Under the pieces are notes generated by a model. It worked only from the letters and a program-made list of their open reading frames with translations, was not told where the DNA came from and did no database searches. From positions 1 to 64,000 of the forward strand of contig CACNHT010000005.1 of NCBI GenBank assembly GCA_902620285.1: a DNA stretch of 64,000 bases, given 5' to 3'. This DNA comes from an uncultured Alphaproteobacteria bacterium (GTDB taxonomy: Bacteria; Pseudomonadota; Alphaproteobacteria; HIMB59; GCA-002718135). Of the stretch, positions 21,196-30,770 are shown piece after piece. The position numbers were made by a program, and so were the translations under genes. Each line of letters begins with the position of its first letter. Positions within the stretch are counted from its first letter, which is position 1.

Positions 21196-22016
21196 TGCTT
21201 ATTAAGTTTAAACCAATTACTCCAAGCTTGAGAGGTACAGTCTTAGTTTCAAAAAAAGAATTATCTAAAGCAAAACCTCACAAATTGTTAACAAAAAAAA
21301 TTACTTCTACTGGAGGTAGAAATAATCAAGGCAGAATAACATCAAGAAGAATGGGTGGCGGTGTTAAAAGAAAATATAGAGTAATAGATTTTAAAAGGTC
21401 AAAAATTGATGTATCTGCTGAAATTATTAGAAACGAATATGATCCAAATAGATCAGCATTTATTTCGCTTATTAAATATGATGATGGAGAGCATAGTTAT
21501 ATCATATCACCTAAAAATATAAAAGTTGGTGAAAAAGTTATTTCTGGTGAAAATGTTGCAATCAAAAATGGAAATTGTTTACCTCTAATTAATATTCCAG
21601 TTGGAACAAATATTCATAATATTGAATTAAAACCTGGAGCAGGAGCACAATTAGTTAGATCTGCTGGAACTTCAGCACAAATAGTATCAAAAGAACAACC
21701 TTACGTTCAAATTAAACTAATATCAGGTGAAATCAGACATATTAATAAAGATTGTAAAGCTACTATTGGAGAAGTTTCAAACCCTGATCAAAAAAATATT
21801 AAATTAGGAAAAGCTGGTAGAAAAAGATACTTAGGCTTTAGACCTAAAGTAAGAGGTGTTGTAATGAATCCTGTTGATCATCCTCATGGTGGTGGAGAAG
21901 GCAGAACATCTGGTGGTAGGAACCCTGTAACTCCATGGGGAGTATCCACTAAAGGTAAAAAAACGAGAAATAATAAAAAAACTAATGTATTTATAATCAA
22001 GAGGAAGAAAAAATAA
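21195..22016 (+). CDS. rplB: 50S ribosomal protein L2
   Basis: L2 (273 residues) is required for subunit joining and peptidyl transfer. The [20 protein letters not shown] segment near residue 220 contains the conserved functional His. N-terminal OB-like and SH3-like parts have normal length. The gene overlaps both neighbours by one base. Confidence 0.98.
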   Translation: MLIKFKPITPSLRGTVLVSKKELSKAKPHKLLTKKITSTGGRNNQGRITSRRMGGGVKRKYRVIDFKRSKIDVSAEIIRNEYDPNRSAFISLIKYDDGEHSYIISPKNIKVGEKVISGENVAIKNGNCLPLINIPVGTNIHNIELKPGAGAQLVRSAGTSAQIVSKEQPYVQIKLISGEIRHINKDCKATIGEVSNPDQKNIKLGKAGRKRYLGFRPKVRGVVMNPVDHPHGGGEGRTSGGRNPVTPWGVSTKGKKTRNNKKTNVFIIKRKKK

Positions 22017-22297
22017 TGTCTAGATCAATATGGAAAGGCCCTTTTGTAGATATAACACTTATGAAAAAAGCAGAAAAATTATCACAATCAGGCAGAAAAG
22101 AAGTCTTAAAAACTTGGTCACGAAGATCAACAATACTTCCACAATTTGTTGGTTTGACATTTGGTGTCTATAATGGTCAAAAATTTGTACCAGTCACAAT
22201 TAATGAACAAATGGTCGGACACAAACTTGGTGAGTTTTCGCCAACACGAACATTTAAAGGGCACACAGCTGCCGATAAAAAAGCAGAACAAAAATGA
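22016..22297 (+). CDS. rpsS: 30S ribosomal protein S19
   Basis: S19 (93 residues) is in the 30S head next to S13. It starts with the typical [11 protein letters not shown] and ends with [16 protein letters not shown]. Its stop overlaps the rplV ATG by 4 bases. Confidence 0.97.
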   Translation: MSRSIWKGPFVDITLMKKAEKLSQSGRKEVLKTWSRRSTILPQFVGLTFGVYNGQKFVPVTINEQMVGHKLGEFSPTRTFKGHTAADKKAEQK

Positions 22298-22662
22298 ATC
22301 AAAATTTAATAGCAATAGCGAAAGACAATATGGTTAGAATAAGCCCTACTAAATTATCTATTATTGTTAATAGAATTGTAAACATGAAAGTTAGTTCTGC
22401 AGTAAACCAATTAAAGTTTTCACCTAAAAGAATTTCAAAAACAATTCTTAAAATATTAAACGCAGCTGTAGCTAATGCTGAAAACAATAAACAACTAGAT
22501 ATAGATAAACTTTTTGTTAAAGAAGCTTTTGTTGGTAAAAGTCTAAGAATGAAAAGATGGAGACCAAGAGCTAAAGGCAGAGCTGCATCAATTATTAAGC
22601 CATTTAGCAAAGTGACTATTGTAGTCGAAGAAAGATCTGAAACAATAAAGGAAAAAAAATAA
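22294..22662 (+). CDS. rplV: 50S ribosomal protein L22
   Basis: L22 (122 residues) contributes the long beta-hairpin that narrows the exit tunnel. The hairpin region reads [20 protein letters not shown] and is intact. N-terminal residues I-S-P-T-K fit the family. It overlaps rpsS by 4 bases and rpsC by one. Confidence 0.97.
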   Translation: MNQNLIAIAKDNMVRISPTKLSIIVNRIVNMKVSSAVNQLKFSPKRISKTILKILNAAVANAENNKQLDIDKLFVKEAFVGKSLRMKRWRPRAKGRAASIIKPFSKVTIVVEERSETIKEKK

Positions 22663-23339
22663 TGGGACAAAAAGTTAATCCATACGGAATCAGACTTGGA
22701 ATAAACAAAACATGGTCATCAAGATGGTTTTCAAAAAATGAGTACACGAAATTGCTCCATCAAGATCTAAGAATAAAAGATTACGTTGAAAAGAAATTAA
22801 AAAACGCTAGTATTTCTAAAATTAACATTGAAAGGGCTGCAAAAAAACTTAGATTATCAATCTATAGTTCAAGACCTGGTATAATTATTGGAAAAAAAGG
22901 CGCTGATATCGAGACTCTAAAAAATGATCTCTCGAAAATGTCTAATCTTGAAGTATTTTTAGATATAAAAGAGGTTAGAAAGCCAGAAGTAGAAGCTAAA
23001 CTTGTTGCTGAAAATATTGCCTCTCAACTTGAAAAAAGAATTTCTTTTAGAAGAGCAATGAAAAAAGCTGTTCAGTCTGCAATGCGTTTAGGAGCAAAAG
23101 GAGTAAAAGTTGTATGCAGTGGTAGATTAGGAGGTGCAGAGATTGCAAGAACTGAGAAATATCATGAAGGTAGTGTTCCATTACATACTTTAAGAGGTGA
23201 TATTGACTATTCTACTGCTGAAGCTGAAACTACTTATGGCATCTGCGGTATTAAAGTATGGATAAATAAAGGAGAAATACTTCATAAGGACCCTTATGCA
23301 AGTGAGAAAAAACAAATTGATCAAGGGAGTGTCAGATAA
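22662..23339 (+). CDS. rpsC: 30S ribosomal protein S3
   Basis: S3 (225 residues) forms part of the mRNA entry channel and its helicase activity. It begins M-G-Q-K-V-N-P and contains the KH domain GXXG region [14 protein letters not shown] near residues 70-83, then the C-terminal domain with [12 protein letters not shown]. Length is normal. Confidence 0.98.
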   Translation: MGQKVNPYGIRLGINKTWSSRWFSKNEYTKLLHQDLRIKDYVEKKLKNASISKINIERAAKKLRLSIYSSRPGIIIGKKGADIETLKNDLSKMSNLEVFLDIKEVRKPEVEAKLVAENIASQLEKRISFRRAMKKAVQSAMRLGAKGVKVVCSGRLGGAEIARTEKYHEGSVPLHTLRGDIDYSTAEAETTYGICGIKVWINKGEILHKDPYASEKKQIDQGSVR

Positions 23340-23755
23340 TGAATATGCTATCGCCAAAAAAAACTAAATACAGAAAACAATTTAAAGGCAGAATTCACGG
23401 AAACTCCAAAGGTAATTTTGCACTTAATTATGGAAGTTTTGGTCTTAAAGCAATGGAACCAGAAAGAGTGACATCTAGGCAAATTGAAGCTGCAAGAAAA
23501 GCAATCACTAGATATCTAAAAAGAGCTGGTAGAATGTGGATAAGAATATTTCCTGATGTGCCAGTATCAAAAAAACCTGCAGAGGTAAGAATGGGCAAAG
23601 GTAAAGGTTCGATTGAATATTGGGCCTGTAGAGTTAAGCCTGGAAGAATAATGTTCGAAGTTGATGGCGTTAATATAGATGATGCAAGAAAGGCAATGAC
23701 ACTAGCTGCAGCAAAATTACCAATTAAATGTAAGTTTGTAGAAAGAAACATATAA
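23339..23755 (+). CDS. rplP: 50S ribosomal protein L16
   Basis: L16 (138 residues) contacts A-site tRNA and is added late in 50S assembly. It starts [13 protein letters not shown] and contains [12 protein letters not shown], the family signature; the Arg at the RMGKGKG loop is the hydroxylation site in E. coli. It overlaps rpsC and rpmC by one base each. Confidence 0.98.
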   Translation: MNMLSPKKTKYRKQFKGRIHGNSKGNFALNYGSFGLKAMEPERVTSRQIEAARKAITRYLKRAGRMWIRIFPDVPVSKKPAEVRMGKGKGSIEYWACRVKPGRIMFEVDGVNIDDARKAMTLAAAKLPIKCKFVERNI

Positions 23756-23949
23756 TGAATAAAAAAACTATTTTTGATAATAAAAAAGTTAAAGAGGAAA
23801 TCCTAAATTTAAAAAAAACTCTTTTAAATTTATCTTTCCAAAAACATTCAGGTCAACTTGAAAAAACTTCTCAAATTAAAAATGCAAAAAAACAAATTGC
23901 TAGACTTAAAAGTCAATTATCAAATAAATTAGGAGATAAAAATGCCTAA
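23755..23949 (+). CDS. rpmC: 50S ribosomal protein L29
   Basis: L29 (64 residues) is a helical hairpin at the tunnel exit next to L23. It has two helices rich in Lys and Leu with the characteristic L-L-N-L-S-F-Q and K-K-Q-I-A-R-L segments. It overlaps rpsQ by 8 bases. Divergence is high, as expected for this small protein in an AT-rich genome. Confidence 0.94.
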   Translation: MNKKTIFDNKKVKEEILNLKKTLLNLSFQKHSGQLEKTSQIKNAKKQIARLKSQLSNKLGDKNA

Positions 23950-24190
23950 AAGAATTTTATCTGGTGTTGTTGCGTCTTCTAATTCTAACAAAACTATTAC
24001 AGTTGATGTTACAAGAAGAATCAAGCATAAACTTTACAAAAAAATCATTAGACAAACAAAAAGATATCACGTTCATGATGAAAAAAATGAATTTACAGTT
24101 GGAGACTCAGTTTCAATTATTGAATCTAAACCAATTTCAAAATTAAAAAAATGGAAAGTTATTTCCAATAATACTGGAGACAATTCATGA
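23942..24190 (+). CDS. rpsQ: 30S ribosomal protein S17
   Basis: S17 (82 residues) is an OB-fold primary 16S rRNA binder. It starts [10 protein letters not shown] and includes the [10 protein letters not shown] and [20 protein letters not shown] segments. It overlaps rpmC by 8 bases and rplN by 4 bases. Confidence 0.97.
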   Translation: MPKRILSGVVASSNSNKTITVDVTRRIKHKLYKKIIRQTKRYHVHDEKNEFTVGDSVSIIESKPISKLKKWKVISNNTGDNS

Positions 24191-24555
24191 TACAGATGCA
24201 ATCGAATCTATATGTGGCCGATAACTCTGGAGCTAGAAAAATACAATGTATTAAAGTGTTAGGCGGTTCAAAGAGAAGATCAGCCTCCATTGGAGATATT
24301 ATTGTTGTTTCAATCAAGGATGCTTTACCCAGAGCGAAAGTTAAAAAAGGTGATGTTTATAAAGCTGTAATTGTAAGAACTTCAAAAGATTTTAAAAGAG
24401 CTGATGGTTCAGCTATTAGATTTGATAAAAATGCTGCAGTAATTTTAGATAAACAGGAAGAGCCTATCGCAACTAGAATTTTTGGACCAGTTACAAGGGA
24501 ATTAAGAAGTAAAAAATTTATGAAAATAATTAGTTTAGCTCCTGAGGTAATTTAA
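24187..24555 (+). CDS. rplN: 50S ribosomal protein L14
   Basis: L14 (122 residues) forms an inter-subunit bridge with 16S rRNA helix 14 and binds the silencing factor RsfS. The N-terminus [16 protein letters not shown] is diagnostic and FGPVTRELR near the C-terminus is conserved. It overlaps rpsQ by 4 bases and rplX by one. Confidence 0.98.
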   Translation: MIQMQSNLYVADNSGARKIQCIKVLGGSKRRSASIGDIIVVSIKDALPRAKVKKGDVYKAVIVRTSKDFKRADGSAIRFDKNAAVILDKQEEPIATRIFGPVTRELRSKKFMKIISLAPEVI

Positions 24556-24869
24556 TGAATATTAAGATCAAATTAAAAAAAGGTGATGACGTGATTGTTT
24601 TAGCTGGAAAAGATAAGGGTAAAACTGGAAAAATAGTTAAAATCTTACCCAAACAGACAAAGGCAATAGTTTCTGAAATAAATCGTGTTAAAAAAAATCA
24701 AAAACCAGATAATAATCAACCAGGCGGCATTATTGATAAAGATATGCCAATACATATCTCTAACCTTTCATTTTATGATCCTGAATTAAAAAAAGGAATA
24801 AAGATTGGGTATAAAATAAATAATAATAAAAAGATAAGAATAAATAAATCTTCTGGTAAGGAAATTTAA
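24555..24869 (+). CDS. rplX: 50S ribosomal protein L24
   Basis: L24 (104 residues) is an assembly initiator at the 5' end of 23S rRNA. The KOW motif lies at KKGDDVIVLAGKDKGKTGKI in the first 30 residues, and GGIIDKDMPIHISN follows. It is directly adjacent to rplE with no gap. Confidence 0.97.
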   Translation: MNIKIKLKKGDDVIVLAGKDKGKTGKIVKILPKQTKAIVSEINRVKKNQKPDNNQPGGIIDKDMPIHISNLSFYDPELKKGIKIGYKINNNKKIRINKSSGKEI

Positions 24870-25421
24870 ATGAGCAGATTACAAGAGACATATAATAATA
24901 AAATTAAAGAAGAGTTGAAATCAAAACTAGGTTTAAAAAATATTTTTGAAGTACCTAAATTGAGAAAAATAATTCTAAATATGGGTGTTGGTGAAGGTAA
25001 AGAAGACTCAAAGTTGATCGATAAAGCTCTTGAAGATTTAACTCTTATATCAGGTCAAAAGGCCGTAAAGACAAAATCAAAAAAAGCAATTTCGGGTTTT
25101 AAAATTAGAGCAGGAATGCCTTTAGGTGTCAAGGTTACACTAAGAAACAAAATAATGTATGAGTTTCTTGACAGATTGGTGAATATTGCAATCCCTAGAA
25201 TAAGAGATTTTAGAGGGCTAAATCTAAATAGTTTTGATGGAAATGGTAATTTCTCTATGGGAATTAAAGAGCATGTAATATTTCCCGAAATCAATTTTGA
25301 TAAAGTTGAAAAAATAAGAGGTATGGATATTACTATTTGCACCTCTGCTAAAAATAATAAACAAGCTTTAGAGTTGCTTAAAAGTTTTAACATGCCTTTT
25401 AAGGATAATAAATTAAATTAA
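24870..25421 (+). CDS. rplE: 50S ribosomal protein L5
   Basis: L5 (183 residues) binds 5S rRNA and the P-site tRNA side of the central protuberance. Conserved blocks are [11 protein letters not shown], the [20 protein letters not shown] region and FPEINFDKV. It lies in the spc operon between rplX and rpsN. Confidence 0.98.
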   Translation: MSRLQETYNNKIKEELKSKLGLKNIFEVPKLRKIILNMGVGEGKEDSKLIDKALEDLTLISGQKAVKTKSKKAISGFKIRAGMPLGVKVTLRNKIMYEFLDRLVNIAIPRIRDFRGLNLNSFDGNGNFSMGIKEHVIFPEINFDKVEKIRGMDITICTSAKNNKQALELLKSFNMPFKDNKLN

Positions 25422-25429
25422 GGAGTAAC

Positions 25430-25735
25430 ATGGCAAAATTAAGTTCAGTACAAAAAAATTTATTTAGACAGAGATTAATTAAAAAGTACCAAGCAAAAAG
25501 AAAAGAACTTAAGTCTAAAATAAAAGATAAGAGTATTTCTCTAGAAGAAAGAATATCTTATCAAAATAAACTAAATGATCTTCCTCGAAATGGATCATCT
25601 ATTAGACACAGAAATAGATGTGAAATTACCGGAAGACCAAGAGGTAATTATAGAAAATTTGGATTGTCTAGAATTAAACTTAGAGAACTTTCAATGACTG
25701 GTGATTTGCCAGGAGTTGTTAAGTCAAGTTGGTAG
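25430..25735 (+). CDS. rpsN: 30S ribosomal protein S14 (zinc-free form)
   Basis: S14 (101 residues) is a 30S head protein. Only one Cys is present ([12 protein letters not shown]), so this is the long zinc-independent form found in most proteobacteria, not the short CXXC...CXXC form. The C-terminus [20 protein letters not shown] is typical. An AAGGAG lies before the ATG at 25430. Confidence 0.97.
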   Translation: MAKLSSVQKNLFRQRLIKKYQAKRKELKSKIKDKSISLEERISYQNKLNDLPRNGSSIRHRNRCEITGRPRGNYRKFGLSRIKLRELSMTGDLPGVVKSSW

Positions 25736-25746
25736 GGGGAATAAAT

Positions 25747-26145
25747 ATGGCCTTTAATGATTCACTATCTGATATGCTTGCAAGAATAAAGAATGCTCAT
25801 CAAGCAAATAAAGTTTCTACTTTGTGTCTAAAATCAAAATTAAATATAAACGTTTTATCTGTGCTTAAGGATGAAGGTTACATTAGAGATTTTAAAGATA
25901 TTGAAGAAAGAAAAGGAGTAAATTCAATCAAAATTGATCTTAAATATTATAATGGAAATCCAGTTATTAAAAAAATTAAAAGAATATCTAAACCTGGTAT
26001 TAGAAAATACTCTAAAATTAATGAGCTTAGCAAACCATATGGAGGTTTAGGAATTTCTATTCTTTCAACTCCAAAAGGAGTTATGTCGGATAATCAAGCA
26101 AAAAAAAATAATGTAGGTGGTGAAATTTTGTGTGAGGTTTTTTAA
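25747..26145 (+). CDS. rpsH: 30S ribosomal protein S8
   Basis: S8 (132 residues) binds the central domain of 16S rRNA and in enterobacteria represses the spc operon. The ATG at 25747 is chosen: an AGGGGGA run sits 6 bases upstream, and the protein then begins with the usual SDMLARIKNA block. Six extra codons back to 25729 would overlap rpsN and are unlikely. The C-terminal STPKGVMSDNQAKKNNVGGE block is conserved. Confidence 0.96.
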   Translation: MAFNDSLSDMLARIKNAHQANKVSTLCLKSKLNINVLSVLKDEGYIRDFKDIEERKGVNSIKIDLKYYNGNPVIKKIKRISKPGIRKYSKINELSKPYGGLGISILSTPKGVMSDNQAKKNNVGGEILCEVF

Positions 26146-26675
26146 TGTCAAGAATAGCTAAAAATCCAATAAAGATTTCAAAGGATGTAGAATGTACTTT
26201 CATAAATGGTATTTTTTCTGCTAAGGGCAAACTAGGTCATATGGAAATTGAAATAAATTCTAACTTTAAAATAAATATCAATGAAGATGAGGTAAAAGTC
26301 TTACCATTAAATGATTTAAATAAAGATCCAAATTGGGGAACTACTAGAGCAATAGTTGCAAATACTATCAATGGTGTAACAAATGGTTTTAGTAAAACAT
26401 TAGAATTAAATGGAACTGGTTATAGGGCTAGCGTATCTGGTTCTAGATTAAAGTTAGAACTTGGTTTTAGCCATGATATAAATTTTGATATTCCAAAAGA
26501 TGTAAAAATTGAATGCCCTAAACAAAATATTATTAAGCTTACAAGTATAAACAAGGAAAAGTTGGGAGCAGCAGCAGCTAAAATAAGATCATTTAGAAAA
26601 CCCGAACCTTTTAAAGGCAAAGGCATAAAATATATGGATGAATATATCTTTAGAAAAGAAGGTAAAAAGAAATAA
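26145..26675 (+). CDS. rplF: 50S ribosomal protein L6
   Basis: L6 (176 residues) lies near the factor-binding site. Start M-S-R-I-A-K-N-P-I is standard. The C-terminal repeat carries IRSFRKPEPFKGKGIKYMDE, the most conserved part of L6. It overlaps the rpsH stop by one base. Confidence 0.98.
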   Translation: MSRIAKNPIKISKDVECTFINGIFSAKGKLGHMEIEINSNFKININEDEVKVLPLNDLNKDPNWGTTRAIVANTINGVTNGFSKTLELNGTGYRASVSGSRLKLELGFSHDINFDIPKDVKIECPKQNIIKLTSINKEKLGAAAAKIRSFRKPEPFKGKGIKYMDEYIFRKEGKKK

Positions 26676-26677
26676 TT

Positions 26678-27010
26678 ATGAAGGTTAGAAAACAAAGAGT
26701 AAGATACAAAATGAAAAAAGTATCAACAAGAAAAAGATTAACAGTTTTTAGGTCAAATAATCATATTTATGCTCAATTAATTGACGATACAAATGGTTTA
26801 ACTTTGGCCAGTTCATCATCACTTGAAAAATCAATAAAAGAGATGAAACTTAGTAAAAAAGAAATAGCTGAACTAATTGGTAAAAATATTGCAAAAAAAA
26901 TAATTTCCAAAGGTATTGACGAGGTGGCTTTCGATAGAGGAAAATATAAATATCATGGATTAATAAAAATACTTGCGGATGCTGCAAGAGTAGAAGGATT
27001 AAATTTCTAG
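26678..27010 (+). CDS. rplR: 50S ribosomal protein L18
   Basis: L18 (110 residues) binds 5S rRNA together with L5. The basic N-terminus, the [18 protein letters not shown] block and the [22 protein letters not shown]-terminus fit the family; the N-terminal tail is a little shorter than average. It is followed directly by rpsE. Confidence 0.97.
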   Translation: MKVRKQRVRYKMKKVSTRKRLTVFRSNNHIYAQLIDDTNGLTLASSSSLEKSIKEMKLSKKEIAELIGKNIAKKIISKGIDEVAFDRGKYKYHGLIKILADAARVEGLNF

Positions 27011-27018
27011 AGGTAATT

Positions 27019-27528
27019 ATGTTTGAAAATGAAAAAAATGAACTAAACGAACACCTAGTTACAATCAACAGAGTTGCTAAAGTTGTTAAAGGTGGTAGAA
27101 GATTTGGATTTGCTGCAATTATGATAGTAGGAGATAGCAATGGAAGAGTGGGAATTGGAACTGGTAAAGCAAAAGAAGTTCCTGAAGCTGTTAGAAAAGC
27201 TACTGAGAATGCAAAAAGTAAGATGATCAGAGTGCACTTAAAAGAAAACAGAACTATCTATCACGATACCATTGGTCGTTTTGGAGCAGGTAAAGTAATA
27301 CTTCGAACTGCAGCACCAGGAACTGGAATTATAGCAGGAGGTCCTATGAGAGCACTATTTGAATCTCTTGGTATTAAAGATGTTGTTGCAAAATCAACTG
27401 GAACTTCTAACCCTCATAATATGTTAAAGGCAACACTTAACGCTTTTAAAATGTCAGAGTCACCAAAATCAGTTGCAGCAAAAAGATCAAAAAAAATTAA
27501 TGAAATAAATAATAGCAAGAATATTTAA
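27019..27528 (+). CDS. rpsE: 30S ribosomal protein S5
   Basis: S5 (169 residues) shapes the mRNA entry channel and decoding accuracy. The S5 double-stranded-RNA-binding domain reads [20 protein letters not shown], and the C-terminal domain contains [14 protein letters not shown] and [17 protein letters not shown]. Its stop is one base from rplO, leaving no room for rpmD, which normally follows. Confidence 0.98.
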   Translation: MFENEKNELNEHLVTINRVAKVVKGGRRFGFAAIMIVGDSNGRVGIGTGKAKEVPEAVRKATENAKSKMIRVHLKENRTIYHDTIGRFGAGKVILRTAAPGTGIIAGGPMRALFESLGIKDVVAKSTGTSNPHNMLKATLNAFKMSESPKSVAAKRSKKINEINNSKNI

Positions 27529-27529
27529 G

Positions 27530-27988
27530 ATGAAGATAAACGAACTAAAATCTAATTTAACCTCAGGAAAGAAATACAAGAGAAGGGGAAGAGGTTCCGG
27601 TTCAGGACTTGGTAAGACTTCTGGAAGAGGAGTTAAAGGACAAAAATCAAGATCTGGTGTTTCTATAAATGGTTTTGAAGGTGGTCAAATGCCACTCTAT
27701 CGCCGTTTACCTAAGAGAGGTTTTAAAAATCCATTTAAAACTAAAATACAGAATATTAATTTTACCACTATTAATAACTTAATAAAAAAATATAAACTAA
27801 ACCCAAATGAAATTACTGAAGAAGATCTTTTCACCAAAAATATTCTAAAAAGATCAAAAGGTAGTCTAAAGCTACTGAGCACTGGTGAGCCAGAAAACAT
27901 AACTAATATACAAATTTCCTACGCCTCAAAAAAAGCCATAGATGTTTTAGAAAAAAGTGGTGGAAAAATAAAACTTACTAAGAAATAA
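27530..27988 (+). CDS. rplO: 50S ribosomal protein L15
   Basis: L15 (152 residues) is a late-assembly 50S protein. The Gly/Arg-rich N-terminal segment ([20 protein letters not shown]) and [18 protein letters not shown] are diagnostic. The stop is followed immediately by the secY ATG. Confidence 0.98.
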   Translation: MKINELKSNLTSGKKYKRRGRGSGSGLGKTSGRGVKGQKSRSGVSINGFEGGQMPLYRRLPKRGFKNPFKTKIQNINFTTINNLIKKYKLNPNEITEEDLFTKNILKRSKGSLKLLSTGEPENITNIQISYASKKAIDVLEKSGGKIKLTKK

Positions 27989-29329
27989 ATGGCAACAGCT
28001 GCGGATAGATTAGCAAACAATTTAAACTTCGGTGCTTTGGGAAAAGCTACAGAGCTTAGACAAAGGCTATTGTTTACTTTAGGCGCATTGATTGTTTTTC
28101 GCCTAGGAACCTTTTTACCAATACCAGGTATTAACCCAATTGCACTTCAACAATTTTTTGAACAACAATCTTCTGGTATTCTAGGTATATTTGATACATT
28201 CTCTGGTGGAGCACTCGGTAGAATGGGAATTTTTGCTCTTGGTGTTATGCCATATATTTCATCATCAATCATAATGACATTAATGCAATCAGCTATTCCA
28301 TATTTGAAATCTCTAAAAGAACAAGGTTCAAAAGGAAGAAGGCAACTACTTCAGTATACGCGATATTTTACAGTTCTAATTGCTGCAGTACAGGGTTATG
28401 GTGTGTCTATTGGATTAGAATCAATGCAAACTACATACGGCAATATCGTTTTCGAACCTGGTTTATTTTTTAGATTAACGACTGTTATCACTCTTGTAGG
28501 TGGAACTATCTTTTTAATGTGGTTAGGGGAACAAATTTCATCAAGAGGAGTAGGTAATGGAATTTCCTTAATTATTACTGCTGGTATAATTGCTAACCTT
28601 CCTAGTGCTTTTGTATCCACATTACAATTAGGAAGAACAGGTGAACTGAGCATTGCATTTATTTTGGCGATATTAATTCTTATACTCTTATTGATTATTT
28701 TTATTGTTTTTGTTGAAAAAGCTCAAAGAAGATTACCTGTTCAATATCCTAAGAGACAAGTAGGAAATAAAATTTATGGGGGCCAAAGCTCTCATTTACC
28801 ATTAAAAATAAATACGGCTGGAGTTATCCCTGTTATCTTTGCATCCTCAATCTTACTTCTTCCAAACACTATGTCAGGTTTTGGAGCTGGATCTTCGAGC
28901 GATATCTTTATTTTAATTTCTAGTTATTTAGGAAGAGGTCAGCCACTTTATTTAGGATTATACGCAGCAATGATAATATTTTTTGGATTCTTTTACACAT
29001 CTATTGTTTTTAATCCTGATGAACAAGCTGAAAACTTAAGAAAATATGGTGGATTTATTCCTGGTATCAGACCTGGTGAAAATACAGCAAAATATATCGA
29101 ATTTGTCTTAATTAGACTAACAACTATTGGAACAATTTATTTAACATTTGTAGCTTTACTTCCAGAATTTTTACTTTCTAGAACATCTATACCGTTTTAC
29201 CTTGGAGGAACAGCATTACTTATCGTTGTTGTTGTTATGATAGACTTTATTACTCAGGTACAATCTCATCTTTTTCAACATCAATATGAAGGTCTTCTCA
29301 AAAAAACAAAGTTAAAAGGCAGAAGATAA
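27989..29329 (+). CDS. secY: Protein translocase subunit SecY
   Basis: Pore-forming subunit of the SecYEG channel, 446 residues, with ten predicted membrane helices. Conserved pieces are the plug-adjacent FRLGTFLPIPGI in helix 1, the GIFALGVMPYISSSIIMTL segment, and the cytoplasmic loop between helices 8 and 9 with FIPGIRPGENTAKYIEF. It sits at the end of the spc block. rpmJ (L36), which follows secY in many bacteria, is absent here, as in many alphaproteobacteria. Confidence 0.99.
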   Translation: MATAADRLANNLNFGALGKATELRQRLLFTLGALIVFRLGTFLPIPGINPIALQQFFEQQSSGILGIFDTFSGGALGRMGIFALGVMPYISSSIIMTLMQSAIPYLKSLKEQGSKGRRQLLQYTRYFTVLIAAVQGYGVSIGLESMQTTYGNIVFEPGLFFRLTTVITLVGGTIFLMWLGEQISSRGVGNGISLIITAGIIANLPSAFVSTLQLGRTGELSIAFILAILILILLLIIFIVFVEKAQRRLPVQYPKRQVGNKIYGGQSSHLPLKINTAGVIPVIFASSILLLPNTMSGFGAGSSSDIFILISSYLGRGQPLYLGLYAAMIIFFGFFYTSIVFNPDEQAENLRKYGGFIPGIRPGENTAKYIEFVLIRLTTIGTIYLTFVALLPEFLLSRTSIPFYLGGTALLIVVVVMIDFITQVQSHLFQHQYEGLLKKTKLKGRR

Positions 29330-29330
29330 A

Positions 29331-29903
29331 TTGAATAATATAATTTTTTTTGGCCCACCTGGAGCAGGAAAAGGTACTCAAGCTAAAATAATATCTGAAT
29401 ACTTGAAGATATCACATCTTTCTACTGGAGACATATTAAGAAAAAAATTACTAGAAAAAGATCAATTAGCAAATGAATTAAATGAGATTATGTCTTCAGG
29501 TAATTTAGTTTCTGATGATATTTTAAATTCTATTGTCTCATCAAGGTTACAAAATGAAACAAAAAAAGGTTTTATTCTTGATGGTTATCCTAGAACTTTA
29601 AAACAATCAGAATTTCTTAATAATTTTCTTTCTAATAATTCAAATAAAATTAATTATATTTTTAATATACAAATTAACTTTGATATTTTGAAAGATCGAA
29701 TAGTAAAAAGATCTTCGGAGGAAAGTAGAGAAGATGATAATCTAAATGTTATTGAAACTAGATATAAGGAATATTTAAATTCCACTCAAAAGGTCTCGGA
29801 TTATTATAAAGATAGACTATCTAATATATTTTATGAAATAGACGGATCTTTACAAATTCAAGAAATAACTCAAAAAATTATTAAAATTTTAAAAAAATCA
29901 TGA
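29331..29903 (+). CDS. adk: Adenylate kinase (short-lid form)
   Basis: Converts ATP plus AMP to two ADP. The protein is 190 residues from a TTG start one base after secY. The P-loop GPPGAGKGT is at residues 8-16, followed by the AMP-binding HLSTGDILR and GYPRTLKQ motifs. The lid region (R-I-V-K-R-S-S-E-E-S-R-E-D-D-N) is short and lacks the four zinc cysteines of long-lid enzymes. Linkage to secY is common in bacteria. The TTG start is supported by the P-loop position. Confidence 0.96.
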   Translation: MNNIIFFGPPGAGKGTQAKIISEYLKISHLSTGDILRKKLLEKDQLANELNEIMSSGNLVSDDILNSIVSSRLQNETKKGFILDGYPRTLKQSEFLNNFLSNNSNKINYIFNIQINFDILKDRIVKRSSEESREDDNLNVIETRYKEYLNSTQKVSDYYKDRLSNIFYEIDGSLQIQEITQKIIKILKKS

Positions 29904-29932
29904 AAAACAGCCAAAATTCAGGATATCTTTCC

Positions 29933-29962
29933 TTGACTAGTTATATAAACATCATGTATGCA
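29933..29962 (+). promoter_or_regulatory. Candidate promoter upstream of rpsM
   Basis: TTGACT (29933-29938) and TATGCA (29957-29962) are spaced by 18 bases in the 88-base adk-rpsM gap, one of the few gaps inside the ribosomal cluster. It would give the alpha operon (rpsM, rpsK, rpoA, rplQ) its own promoter. A T8 run at 29973-29980 lies just before the gene. The rpsM start lacks an obvious Shine-Dalgarno sequence. Confidence 0.4.
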
Positions 29963-29991
29963 CCCTAATCATTTTTTTTTAGAACTCTTAT

Positions 29992-30372
29992 ATGGCTAGA
30001 ATTTCAGGCGTTAATATACCAACAAATAAAAAAGTAAACATTGCGCTTACCTATATTTTTGGAATTGGTAATAAATTTGCCTTAGATATTTGTAAAAATG
30101 CTTCAATCGATATTTCAAAAAGAGTTAGCGAACTAAATGAAGAAGAAGTTAATAAATTAAGAGATTTAATTGATAAAGATTATTCTGTTGAAGGCGATTT
30201 AAGAAGAAAGATATCATTAGACATAAAAAGATTAAATGATTTAGGTTGTTACAGAGGTCTTAGACATCGAAAAAAATTACCTGTAAGAGGTCAAAGAACT
30301 CATACAAACGCTAGAACTAGAAAAGGTAAAGCAGTGGCAATAGCGGGAAAGAAAAAAGTTACTAAAGGTTAG
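29992..30372 (+). CDS. rpsM: 30S ribosomal protein S13
   Basis: S13 (126 residues) bridges the subunits and contacts P-site tRNA. It starts [10 protein letters not shown], carries the helix-hairpin-helix region near residues 15-50, and ends with [20 protein letters not shown] followed by a basic tail. It heads the alpha operon block, one base before rpsK. Confidence 0.98.
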   Translation: MARISGVNIPTNKKVNIALTYIFGIGNKFALDICKNASIDISKRVSELNEEEVNKLRDLIDKDYSVEGDLRRKISLDIKRLNDLGCYRGLRHRKKLPVRGQRTHTNARTRKGKAVAIAGKKKVTKG

Positions 30373-30373
30373 T

Positions 30374-30754
30374 ATGGCGGATAAAAAAAAATCAAAAGTT
30401 AAGAAAAAAATATCAACTGGTGTTGCTCATATACTTTCTTCTTTTAATAATACCATTATCACTATTTCTGACGAAAAAGGTAATGCAATAGCTTGGTCTT
30501 CATCTGGTCATAAAGGTTTTAAAGGTTCAAGAAAATCAACTCCTTATGCCGCACAAATAGCAGCAGAGGATGTAGGAAATAAAGCTAAAGAATATGGTTT
30601 AAAAAATTTAAAAGTGGAAGTATCTGGACCTGGTTCTGGAAGAGAATCAGCACTTAGATCTTTGCAATCAATTGGATATGTTATTACTTCTATTAGAGAT
30701 GTGACACCAATACCTCACAATGGTTGCAGACCTAGAAAAAGAAGAAGAGTTTAG
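30374..30754 (+). CDS. rpsK: 30S ribosomal protein S11
   Basis: S11 (126 residues) lies on the platform near the E site and the Shine-Dalgarno helix. Conserved blocks are [24 protein letters not shown] and [18 protein letters not shown]. The NG within PHNGCR is the Asn-Gly site that forms isoaspartate in E. coli S11. Confidence 0.98.
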   Translation: MADKKKSKVKKKISTGVAHILSSFNNTIITISDEKGNAIAWSSSGHKGFKGSRKSTPYAAQIAAEDVGNKAKEYGLKNLKVEVSGPGSGRESALRSLQSIGYVITSIRDVTPIPHNGCRPRKRRRV

Positions 30755-30770
30755 AAAAGGAGCATTTATA

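Noticed and set aside
22299..22670. 123-residue minus-strand open frame opposite rplV
   Set aside because: It mirrors rplV exactly, is hydrophobic only because of Lys/Asn-rich codons on the other strand, and has no start signal.
30720..30770. Upstream start for rpoA inside rpsK
   Set aside because: The GTG at 30771 has a strong AAGGAG and gives the family N-terminus.
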